DNA from: JBOHCT01 sp050699055
GTDB taxonomy: Bacteria > Actinomycetota > Actinomycetes > Streptosporangiales > JBOHCT01
DNA: 13,967 nucleotides
Direction: 5' to 3'
Assembly (NCBI GenBank): GCA_050699055.1
Contig: JBOHCT010000114.1
Coordinates: 1 to 13,967 of the forward strand
This document shows, piece after piece, positions 6,777 through 13,846 of the stretch (position 1 is the first letter of the stretch; every line of letters starts with the position of its first letter). A model generated the notes under the pieces. That model ran no database searches. It worked only from the letters and a program-made list of their open reading frames with translations, and was not told where the DNA came from. The position numbers were made by a program, and so were the translations under genes.

Positions 6777-8023
6777 TACCATTCGGTCAACCGTCGATGC
6801 CACGCCACGGCGGAGGTGTCGGTCAGCGAAGCGACGTTGTCGACGACGACCCGCAGGCGGGCGACGTCGTCGGGAGCGTGATCAAAAGCTACGCGGAAGG
6901 CGGGGTCGAGGGAAGCCGGCGCGCCCGCGAGAAGCGCCTCGGCCAGCTCCGCCACGAGCTCACGCTGGCGCGCCCGGAGCGCAGAGACGCCGTCACGGGT
7001 CATGACGTACCGAGCGGCGACACCCTTGAGGATCGCGCACTCCAGGCGCTGCGCGAGGGGCACAACGAGATCGGCGTTGTAGCGGTGTAGCGGACCTCGA
7101 CCGTGGAGCGCGCGGGTCCCGTCGTCGGCGGCGCGGCACAGGCGCCCGATCAGCTGGCTGGTCATGTCCTTCAGCCCGGCGAGCGTTGGCAGGGTGCCGT
7201 CGTAGGAGGAGGGCCAGTACGGCAGCCGCAGCAGCCGTGTGAAGGCTTCCTCCAGCTCCTCGACGGACGCGTCGGTGTACAGGTCCGCGGCGACGCGGCA
7301 GACGTCTCGACGCTCGCCGCGGTCACGCAGCCGCGCGAGGTCGACGTGCCCCGCGTAGAGACCGTCCTCGAGATCATGAACGGAGTACGCGACATCGTCC
7401 GCCCAGTCCATAACCTGCGCCTCAAGACAGGTTCGGTTTTCGGGGGCGTCACCTCGCACCCAGGAGAACGTCTCGGTGTCGTCGGTGTAGACGCCATACT
7501 TCGGGGCCCCGCCGGAACTCCGCCAGGGGTACTTCATGGCCGCATCCAGAGCGGCGCGGGTGAGGTTGAGTCCGACGCTGCGGCCGGCGGACGAGAAGCG
7601 CTTCGCCTCCAGGCGGGTGAGAATGCGCAGGCTCTGAGCGTTGCCCTCGAAGCCTCCGCACGGACGTGCCACCGCGTCGAGTGCGGACTCGCCATTGTGG
7701 CCGAACGGTGGATGCCCGAGGTCGTGCGCGAGGCACGCCGCGTCGACCAGATCAGGGTCGCAGCCGAGGGAGGCGCCGAGCTCGCGACCGATCTGCGCGC
7801 ACTCGAGCGAGTGGGTCAGGCGGGTGCGAGGGAAGTCGCTCTCCCCCGGCGCGACCACCTGGGTCTTGTCGGCCAGCCTGCGCAGAGCGGCGCTGTGCAG
7901 GACACGGGCGCGGTCGCGCTCGAACGGCGTGCGGTCAGGCCGCTTGGCCGGTTCGGGCACGAACCGGGCACACGCCTCCTCGTCGTAGTCGGCTCGCGGC
8001 CGCACGCCATCCACCATCAGCAT
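6776..8023 (-). CDS. dgt: Deoxyguanosinetriphosphate triphosphohydrolase-like protein (HD domain)
   Basis: HD-superfamily dNTPase that cleaves dNTPs to deoxynucleoside and triphosphate and so affects nucleotide pools for replication. With the ATG at 8023 it has 415 residues. Metal-site residues are all present: His71 (RLTHSLE), His100-Asp101 in AHDLGHPPFGHNGE (99-112), and an Asp at 209-210 (MDWADDVAYSVHD). The early block FERDRARVLHSAALRRLADKTQV (34-56) is also typical. The frame is open to a TTG at 8065, which would add 14 residues; I prefer 8023 because family members usually begin near this point and a TANNNT hexamer lies just upstream. It lies 59 bp after ppdK and 9 bp before the oxidoreductase, suggesting one transcript. 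Its nearness to dnaG suits a replication-linked role. Confidence 0.93.
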   Translation of the reverse strand: MLMVDGVRPRADYDEEACARFVPEPAKRPDRTPFERDRARVLHSAALRRLADKTQVVAPGESDFPRTRLTHSLECAQIGRELGASLGCDPDLVDAACLAHDLGHPPFGHNGESALDAVARPCGGFEGNAQSLRILTRLEAKRFSSAGRSVGLNLTRAALDAAMKYPWRSSGGAPKYGVYTDDTETFSWVRGDAPENRTCLEAQVMDWADDVAYSVHDLEDGLYAGHVDLARLRDRGERRDVCRVAADLYTDASVEELEEAFTRLLRLPYWPSSYDGTLPTLAGLKDMTSQLIGRLCRAADDGTRALHGRGPLHRYNADLVVPLAQRLECAILKGVAARYVMTRDGVSALRARQRELVAELAEALLAGAPASLDPAFRVAFDHAPDDVARLRVVVDNVASLTDTSAVAWHRRLTEW

Positions 8024-8031
8024 CAGGCACG

Positions 8032-8037
8032 AGCGTA
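8032..8037 (-). promoter_or_regulatory. -10-like element TACGCT just before dgt (candidate leaderless promoter)
   Basis: TACGCT (8037-8032, minus strand) fits TANNNT and ends 8 nt before ATG 8023, where there is no ribosome binding site. No good -35 is seen. A small CCCGG/CCGGG inverted repeat with a 2-nt gap (8047-8058) lies just upstream and could belong to the end of ppdK. The element would allow dgt to be made from its own transcript in addition to read-through from ppdK. Confidence 0.3.
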
Positions 8038-8082
8038 GCCCCGACACCCGGTGCCGGGAGGGCAAGGACCGGGCTCACCGCG

Positions 8083-10761
8083 TCACGGGGACGCGGATGC
8101 CGCGACCCGCGCCGCCTCGAGCCGCGCGACCGGGATGCGGAACGGTGAGCAGGACACGTAGTCGAGCCCGACCTCGTGACAGAAGTGCACCGAGTCGGGG
8201 TCGCCGCCGTGTTCTCCGCAGATGCCGATCTCCAGATCCGGACGTACCCGGCGCCCCTCCTCGACACCGATGCGGACAAGCCGGCCAACGCCGTCGCGGT
8301 CGAGGGTCTCGAACGGCGATACCCCGAAAACGCCGAGCTCGATGTAGCGCCCGAAGAACGAGGCCTCGACATCGTCGCGCGAGAAGCCCCAGGTGGTCTG
8401 GGTGAGGTCGTTGGTGCCGAAGGAGAAGAATTCCGCCGACCCGGCAATCTCGCCCGCGGTCAGCGCGGACCGCGGCAGCTCGATCATCGTGCCGATGAGG
8501 GTGTGTACCTCGACACCGCTGGACTCGGCGACCTCACGCAGGACGCGCTCGCTCTCCTCGCGCATGATCTCGAGCTCCTGGACCGCCGCGACGAGGGGGA
8601 TCATGATCTCGGGCCGCGGGTCGCCGCCCGCCTTCTTGCACTGAGCCGCGGCTTCCGCGATCGCGCGCACCTGCATCGTGTACAGGCCGGGGATGACAAC
8701 GCCGAGACGCACGCCGCGCAGGCCGAGCATCGGGTTCTGCTCGTGCAGCCGCCGTACGGCCGCGAGCAGCGCCTTGTCCTTCTCCTCCGCCTGATCCCCC
8801 GCGGTCTGTACCCGCACCGTCAGGTCGACGAGGTCGGGCAGGAACTCGTGCAGCGGCGGGTCGAGGAGCCGAATCGTGACCGGCCGGCCGTCCATCGCCT
8901 CGAGGATGCCGACGAAGTCCTCCCGCTGCAGCGGCTCGAGGGCGTCGAGCGCCTCGTCGTGCTCCCCTTCGGTGTCGGCGAGGATGAGCTTCTCGACCAG
9001 TTGCCGCCGCTCGCCGAGAAACATGTGCTCGGTACGGCACAGCCCGATGCCCTGACCTCCGAACCGACGGGCGCGTGCCGCGTCCTCGGGCGTGTCGGCG
9101 TTGGCGCGCACCTCCAGCCGTCGTGCCTCGTCGGCGTGGACCATGAGGCGGTGAACCGCCCTGACCAGGTCGTCGGCCTCGTCGGACGCGGGGTCGAGGT
9201 CGCCCTCGAAGTACCGCATCACCGGCGACGGGACGACAGGGACCTCACCGAGATACACCTCCCCGTTGGTGCCGTCGACGGAGATGACGTCGCCTTCCTC
9301 CACGACGACGTCACCGGGGGCGGTGAAGCGGCGGGACCTGACGTCGACGTCGAGGTCTTCGGCCCCGCACACGCAGGTCTTGCCCATCCCGCGGGCAACC
9401 ACCGCGGCGTGGCTGGTCTTGCCGCCCCGGCTGGTCAGGATGCCGCGGGCCGCGACCATGCCGTTGAGGTCGTCGGGGCTCGTCTCGCGCCGGACAAGGA
9501 CCACCCGCTCCCCTTGGGCGGCGAGGTCGGCGGCGCGGTCGGAGTCGAACACCGCCTTGCCGAACGCGGCTCCCGGCGAGGCGTTCATGCCCGTGGCGAT
9601 CAGTTGCTTGTCCGCAGACTCATCGAACCGCGGGAACATGAGTTTGCCAAGCTGCTCGCCGGTCACCCGCTGCACGGCCTCGTCCACGTCGATGAGGCCC
9701 TGGTCGACAAGCTGCGTGGCGATGCGGAACGCCGCGGCGGCCGTACGCTTGCCCACCCGCGTCTGCAGCATCCACAGCTTGCCGCGCTCGATCGTGAACT
9801 CGATGTCACACAGGTCGCGGTAGTGGCGCTCCAGGGTCTGCATGATCTGCAGCAGCTGGTCGTAGGACGTCTTGTCGATCCCCTGCAGATCTTCGAGCGA
9901 GACAGTGTTGCGGATGCCGGCGACCACGTCCTCGCCCTGGGCGTTCTGCAGGTAGTCGCCGTAGACGCCCTGCTGGCCCGAGCCGGGGTCGCGGGTGAAG
10001 GCGACGCCCGTGCCGGAGTCGAGGCCGATGTTGCCGAACACCATCGCGACGACGTTGACCGCGGTGCCCAGTTCGGTGGGTATCCGTTCCTGACGACGGT
10101 AGAGAATCGCCCGCGGGGCGTTCCACGACTCGAACACGGCCTTGATCGCAAGGTTCATCTGCTCGCGCGGGTCGGTCGGGAACTCGCGCCCCGCGTGCTC
10201 GCGCACGATCCCCTTGAACGTGTCGACGAGGCCGCGCAGGTCGTCCTCGTCGAGGTCGAGATCGTTGTCGGTGCCCTTGGCTCGCTTGGCCGCCTCGATC
10301 GCGTCCTCGAAGAACTCCCCGTCGATGCCCAGGACGGTCTTGCCGAACATCTGTACGAGGCGACGGTAGGAGTCCCAGGCGAAACGTTCGCTGCCGGCCT
10401 GCTTGGCCAGCCCCTCGACCGAGGCGTCGGTGAGGCCGATGTTCAGGACGGTCTCCATCATGCCAGGCATCGAGAACTTCGCGCCGGAACGTACGGAGAC
10501 GAGCAGCGGGTCGTCGGGCTGGCCAAGGGTCTTGCCCATGACCTTCTCCAGCTCGTCGAGGTGGCCCGCGATCTCGTCCTCGAGGCCCTCAGGCAACGCC
10601 CCGTGTCTCAGGTAGTGCCGACAGGCCTCGGTGGTGATCGTGAACCCCGGGGGAACCGGCAGGCCGAGGTTGGTCATCTCGGCGAGGTTCGCGCCTTTGC
10701 CCCCGAGCAGGTCCTTGAGGTCCTTGTTGCCCTCGGTGAAGGCGTAGACGTACTTCGGCAC
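8083..10761 (-). CDS. ppdK: Pyruvate, phosphate dikinase
   Basis: Cytosolic enzyme interconverting pyruvate, ATP and phosphate with PEP, AMP and pyrophosphate. From GTG 10761 it has 892 residues, the usual length. Domains in order: ATP-grasp nucleotide-binding region (about 1-340, with GGKGANLAEM near 20-29 and TRDPGSG near 256-262), the phospho-histidine swivel domain with GGKTSHAAVVARGMG and catalytic His451, and the C-terminal PEP/pyruvate barrel ending in CGEHGGDPDS, whose Cys848 is the expected active-site cysteine. The GTG is chosen because GAGGGAG lies about 8 nt upstream and homologues begin near PKYVYAF; the open frame continues 49 codons further upstream into glyS. No PPDK regulatory protein gene is present in the window. 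It probably supplies PEP or pyruvate according to growth conditions. Confidence 0.96.
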   Translation of the reverse strand: MPKYVYAFTEGNKDLKDLLGGKGANLAEMTNLGLPVPPGFTITTEACRHYLRHGALPEGLEDEIAGHLDELEKVMGKTLGQPDDPLLVSVRSGAKFSMPGMMETVLNIGLTDASVEGLAKQAGSERFAWDSYRRLVQMFGKTVLGIDGEFFEDAIEAAKRAKGTDNDLDLDEDDLRGLVDTFKGIVREHAGREFPTDPREQMNLAIKAVFESWNAPRAILYRRQERIPTELGTAVNVVAMVFGNIGLDSGTGVAFTRDPGSGQQGVYGDYLQNAQGEDVVAGIRNTVSLEDLQGIDKTSYDQLLQIMQTLERHYRDLCDIEFTIERGKLWMLQTRVGKRTAAAAFRIATQLVDQGLIDVDEAVQRVTGEQLGKLMFPRFDESADKQLIATGMNASPGAAFGKAVFDSDRAADLAAQGERVVLVRRETSPDDLNGMVAARGILTSRGGKTSHAAVVARGMGKTCVCGAEDLDVDVRSRRFTAPGDVVVEEGDVISVDGTNGEVYLGEVPVVPSPVMRYFEGDLDPASDEADDLVRAVHRLMVHADEARRLEVRANADTPEDAARARRFGGQGIGLCRTEHMFLGERRQLVEKLILADTEGEHDEALDALEPLQREDFVGILEAMDGRPVTIRLLDPPLHEFLPDLVDLTVRVQTAGDQAEEKDKALLAAVRRLHEQNPMLGLRGVRLGVVIPGLYTMQVRAIAEAAAQCKKAGGDPRPEIMIPLVAAVQELEIMREESERVLREVAESSGVEVHTLIGTMIELPRSALTAGEIAGSAEFFSFGTNDLTQTTWGFSRDDVEASFFGRYIELGVFGVSPFETLDRDGVGRLVRIGVEEGRRVRPDLEIGICGEHGGDPDSVHFCHEVGLDYVSCSPFRIPVARLEAARVAASASP

Positions 10762-10852
10762 GGGGAACTCCCTCTCGCATGTCGCACCAGATACTGCGAG
10801 CCTACCGAGGCGGACGACCCGATCGCAGGCCGAGTGTCTGGCGGCCCGCCGC

Positions 10853-12241
10853 TCAGCAGCCGGTGAGACGCTCGGTGAGATAGCCCTCGACCTGGTCGAT
10901 GCCGACACGGACCTGCTCCATCGAGTCGCGGTCGCGTACGGTCACCGCGTTGTCCCGCAGGGAGTCGAAGTCGACGGTGACACAGTACGGAGTGCCGATC
11001 TCGTCCTGGCGACGGTAGCGTCTGCCGATCGCGCCGGAGTCGTCGAACTCGATGTTCCACCGCTGACGCAGTGCGCCGGCGAGGTCGCGGGCCTTGGGTG
11101 AAAGCTCGGGGTTGCGCGACAGGGGCAGGACGGCGGCCTTCACCGGTGCGAGCCGAGGGTCGAGACGCATCAGCGTACGGCGTTCCATCGTGCCCTTGGC
11201 ATTGGGCGCCTCGTCCTCGGTGTAGGCGTCGAGAAGGAAGACCAGGACGGAGCGGTCGACCCCCGCCGCTGGCTCCACGACGTACGGCACGTAGCGCTCA
11301 CCGACCTCCTGGTCGAAGTACGACAGGTCGATGCCGGAGTGCTTGGAGTGGACGGTGAGATCGTAGTCGGTGCGGTTGGCGATGCCCTCGAGCTCCCCCC
11401 ACTGCGAGCCGGGGAAGTCGTAGCGGTACTCGATGTCGACGGTGCGCTTGGAGTAGTGCGAGAGCTTGTCCTTGGGGTGTTCGTAGAGGCGGAGGTCGTC
11501 CTCGCTGACGCCCAGGTCGAGGTACCAAGCCGTCCGCTCGTCGATCCAGTACTGGTGCCACTCCTCGTCGGTACCTGGCTTGACGAAGTACTCCATCTCC
11601 ATCTGCTCGAACTCGCGCGTGCGGAAGATGAAGTTGCCTGGCGTGATCTCGTTGCGGAAGGACTTGCCGATCTGGCCGATGCCGAATGGCAGCTTACGGC
11701 GGGCGGCCTGCTGCACCGAGAGGAAGTTGATGAAGATGCCTTGGGCGGTCTCCGGCCTCAGGTACGCGAGGCCCGAGTCGTCCTGCACGACGCCAAGATG
11801 GGTCCGCAGCAGGGCGTTGAACATGCGCGGCCTGGTGAACGACCCTCGCGCGCCGCAGTCGGGGCACGCGATGTCGGCGAGGTCGCGCTCGGGCGGGTGC
11901 CCGTGCCTGGCCTCGTAGGCCTCGACGAGGTGATCGGGGCGAAAGCGGTGGTGACACGCCTGACATTCGGTCAGCGGGTCGACGAAGGCCTCGACGTGGC
12001 CGCTCGCCTCCCAGACCTCGCGGGCGAGGATCACGGACGAGTCGAGGCCGACGATGTCGCCGCGGGCCTGGATCATGGCCCGCCACCACTGGGCCTTGAC
12101 GTTGTTCTTGATCTCGGCTCCGTACGGCCCGTAGTCCCATGACGAGCGCAGGCCACCGTAGATCTCGCTCGACGGGAAGACGAGCCCTCGACGCTTCGCG
12201 AGGTTGACGATCGTGTCCAGGCGGTCGGTGCGGCGAGCCAT
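10853..12241 (-). CDS. glyS: Glycyl-tRNA synthetase (single-chain, class II)
   Basis: Charges tRNA-Gly with glycine. The 462 residues match the length of the dimeric bacterial/archaeal-type enzyme rather than the two-subunit GlyQ/GlyS form. Visible motifs: VFPSSEIYGGLRSSWDYGPYG near the N-terminus (21-41), a zinc-binding insertion with Cys93, Cys96, Cys126 and Cys129 (CQAC and CPDC), LRPETAQGIF (161-170), motif 2 from FRNEITPGNFIFRTREFEQMEMEYF (195-219), and motif 3 with GVDRSVLVFLL. The ATG at 12241 is chosen because GGAG lies 6 nt upstream and MARRTDRLDTIVNLAKRRGL is the usual start; the frame remains open upstream into the DUF1906 gene only by GC-driven chance. It lies 118 bp after DUF1906 and 91 bp before ppdK. 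Confidence 0.97.
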   Translation of the reverse strand: MARRTDRLDTIVNLAKRRGLVFPSSEIYGGLRSSWDYGPYGAEIKNNVKAQWWRAMIQARGDIVGLDSSVILAREVWEASGHVEAFVDPLTECQACHHRFRPDHLVEAYEARHGHPPERDLADIACPDCGARGSFTRPRMFNALLRTHLGVVQDDSGLAYLRPETAQGIFINFLSVQQAARRKLPFGIGQIGKSFRNEITPGNFIFRTREFEQMEMEYFVKPGTDEEWHQYWIDERTAWYLDLGVSEDDLRLYEHPKDKLSHYSKRTVDIEYRYDFPGSQWGELEGIANRTDYDLTVHSKHSGIDLSYFDQEVGERYVPYVVEPAAGVDRSVLVFLLDAYTEDEAPNAKGTMERRTLMRLDPRLAPVKAAVLPLSRNPELSPKARDLAGALRQRWNIEFDDSGAIGRRYRRQDEIGTPYCVTVDFDSLRDNAVTVRDRDSMEQVRVGIDQVEGYLTERLTGC

Positions 12242-12359
12242 CAACATCTCCATCCGGCTGGCGGTCGGCGGGGACCATGGGCGTACGGAGTCGAAAGGTG
12301 GGAGACAGACGCCCCGAATCTGGAGCCCGGACAGGAGGCGGGGCCCCGTCCCCCAGAGG

Positions 12360-13628
12360 CTACGCGATGTCGGCGTCGACCACGTCGGAGTCCACGTTGA
12401 TCGTGACGCCCCCGTGTCTCTCGTGGTGACCGCCACGGTATTGCTTGACGCGCTGTTGGTGGTGCCACGGGCGGTTCGAGAGGTAGGGATCGTTCCAGAC
12501 CGTCGCCTTGCCGTCCCAGTGCGCGAACCAGATGTCGTCGGGTTCGGCGATGTGCCCCCGAGCCCGGTAGAGGTCTCGGATTCCGGATGCGACGCTGCTG
12601 TAGACACCGGAGAGATAGCCGAAATGGTGCAGCCGCTTGGTCCAGGCGCTGAGGAACCTCAGGACAGCCCGCCGACACTTGCCATTCGTGCTGTCGTAGG
12701 CCTCCATGTCGAAGTAGATCGGGTTGCCGGGACCGATGCCGAACCGCTTGGCGCGGTGGACCGCCCCCTTGGCCTGCTTACGCGCCTGGGCCGCGGCCGT
12801 GCCCGGGTGGACCTCGTAGTGGAAATCGTTGCATGGCGCCTGACTGCCCACGTAGAGCGGCATCAGATGCCAGCCCATGTGACGGGCCTTGCGGACCCAC
12901 GACTTCGAGAGGTTGCCGTCGGGGCAGGCCCGGTTGATCCCTCCGATGTAGATGCCGACGGCGCCGTACGGCGAGCGTCGCCAGGCACGCATCGCGCGGA
13001 GGGACGGAGCGGCGCAGGTGTCGAAACCGCGCCCCTTCCATTCGTCGCCGGGTGCCCCGGGGCCCGAGGTGACGTCCTGGGGACGCGCGTATCCGGCGCG
13101 GGACCGCGCGGACGCGACAGACGTGGACTGGGCACGCGGAGTGAGTCTCGCGCCGCGCAGCACCTGGCCCATCATGTCCTTATGCCCGGCGTACGCAGCG
13201 GTCACGAGTACGCTCGCGCCCTCGATCACCAGCCGGACCCTGCCGAGCTTGTCCCCGGGGACCGTCGCCGGACGCGCCCGGTTGCCGTGGAGGATGGTGG
13301 CGTGGGGCCCGAGGGACCGTGCGGAAGGTGTCGGGAGCGGCTGGATCAGCAGGGCCTCGCTCCTGCCGACCAGGTGCGCGGGACACCGCTGGTCGCTGCC
13401 CGGAGTACCGAGGTAGACGGCGTGACGGTCGAACCGGACACAGCGCCCCGGGTCGTTTGCCAACCGGTACACCGGCCAGTCACGCGGTACCCGCACCTGG
13501 TAGCCGGCGTACGTCACGGGCTTCGTCGACGGCACATGCTTCGTCGACGGCACACGCACATCCGCGGCGGACACACCCATCGCCAACGGCACCACCATGC
13601 CGGCCGCGACGAACCCGCGTCCTCCCAT
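12360..13628 (-). CDS. Secreted DUF1906 (Rv2525c-like, glycoside-hydrolase-like) protein
   Basis: Predicted exported protein of 422 residues. Residues 1-22 form a Sec-type signal (MGGRGFVAAGMVVPLAMGVSA). A short linker holds a VPSTKH/VPSTKP duplication (26-37). Residues about 38-165 form a separate N-terminal region with Cys63 and Cys82 that I cannot assign. Residues about 200-418 are the DUF1906 domain, a TIM-barrel fold resembling glycoside hydrolases: GFDTCAAPS (201-209), VGIYIGGINRAC (224-235), MPLYVGSQAPC (256-266), IYFDMEAYD (304-312) with acidic residues at 307 and 309, and a closing VDSDVVDAD. The family is linked to the cell envelope in actinobacteria, but its substrate is not established. 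The ATG at 13628 has a G-rich ribosome binding site 6-11 nt upstream. It lies divergent from the repeat gene and 118 bp before glyS. Confidence 0.85.
   Translation of the reverse strand: MGGRGFVAAGMVVPLAMGVSAADVRVPSTKHVPSTKPVTYAGYQVRVPRDWPVYRLANDPGRCVRFDRHAVYLGTPGSDQRCPAHLVGRSEALLIQPLPTPSARSLGPHATILHGNRARPATVPGDKLGRVRLVIEGASVLVTAAYAGHKDMMGQVLRGARLTPRAQSTSVASARSRAGYARPQDVTSGPGAPGDEWKGRGFDTCAAPSLRAMRAWRRSPYGAVGIYIGGINRACPDGNLSKSWVRKARHMGWHLMPLYVGSQAPCNDFHYEVHPGTAAAQARKQAKGAVHRAKRFGIGPGNPIYFDMEAYDSTNGKCRRAVLRFLSAWTKRLHHFGYLSGVYSSVASGIRDLYRARGHIAEPDDIWFAHWDGKATVWNDPYLSNRPWHHQQRVKQYRGGHHERHGGVTINVDSDVVDADIA
13521..13556. repeat. 18-bp tandem duplication inside the DUF1906 gene
   Basis: Two consecutive 18-bp units, CTTCGTCGACGGCACATG and CTTCGTCGACGGCACACG, differ at one base. 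On the coding strand they give VPSTKH and VPSTKP in the linker just after the signal peptide. The period is six codons, so copy-number change keeps the frame. Confidence 0.9.
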
Positions 13629-13699
13629 GAAGTCCCCCCTTTGGTCACCCCGTCGAGCCGAACCCCGGACCAACGATCATGGAATGCGGCAGTTGATCA

Positions 13700-13728
13700 C
13701 ATTTGTGGCCGGCAAACGGGCACGTCAA
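13700..13728 (-). promoter_or_regulatory. Candidate promoter for the DUF1906 gene
   Basis: TTGACG (13728-13723, minus strand) is a good -35, followed after 17 nt by CAAATG (13705-13700), a poor -10; ACAAAT one base earlier is equally poor. The transcript would have a leader of about 65 nt. The surrounding 218-bp divergent gap (13629-13846) otherwise shows a TGATCA palindrome near 13694-13699 and a possible plus-strand -10, TAGGAC at 13795-13800, without a matching -35. Confidence 0.3.
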
Positions 13729-13835
13729 ACCCGCAAAGGGGACCCAGAAGGGGGTGCAGCCTCAGCGGACCGACCCCCGATCGGCGAAGATGGATAGGAC
13801 GGGCAGCGTCCAAAGGAACCGGCAACACCTGTAGG

Positions 13836-13842
13836 AAGGAGG
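13836..13842 (+). promoter_or_regulatory. Strong ribosome binding site AAGGAGG for the right-edge gene
   Basis: AAGGAGG lies 4 nt before GTG 13847. It is a near-perfect Shine-Dalgarno sequence and is the main evidence that the plus strand is coding here, because the repeats that follow are open in all six frames. Confidence 0.75.
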
Positions 13843-13846
13843 CATC

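Noticed and set aside
5480..7090. Plus-strand open frame (536 codons) opposite the oxidoreductase and dgt
   Set aside because: It spans two well-supported minus-strand genes and their junction and shows no domain motif, so it is a GC-driven shadow.
8047..8058. CCCGG/CCGGG inverted repeat between ppdK and dgt as a terminator
   Set aside because: The loop would be only 2 nt (4 nt if one pair opens) and there is no T-run; the close spacing to dgt suggests read-through.
8176..10866. Very long plus-strand open frame (896 codons) opposite ppdK
   Set aside because: It is the mirror of a clearly identified PPDK gene; long antisense frames are expected at this GC content. The translation is low-complexity, rich in Asp/Val/Gly/Arg, and has no recognisable motif.
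10762..10908. Upstream extension of ppdK by 49 codons overlapping glyS
   Set aside because: The ribosome binding site before GTG 10761 and the usual PPDK N-terminus mark the real start.
12342..12356. GGGG/CCCC-rich stretch after the DUF1906 stop as an intrinsic terminator
   Set aside because: No unambiguous stem-loop with a proper loop and no T-run can be drawn.
12242..12607. Upstream extension of glyS by 122 codons into the DUF1906 gene
   Set aside because: The extension is out of frame with DUF1906 and rich in Thr/Ser/Arg, while a good ribosome binding site and the canonical GlyRS N-terminus are at 12241.
13694..13705. TGATCA palindrome in the divergent intergenic region as a CRP-type site
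   Set aside because: The match is limited to a 6-bp palindrome and lacks the TGTGA-N6-TCACA arrangement.
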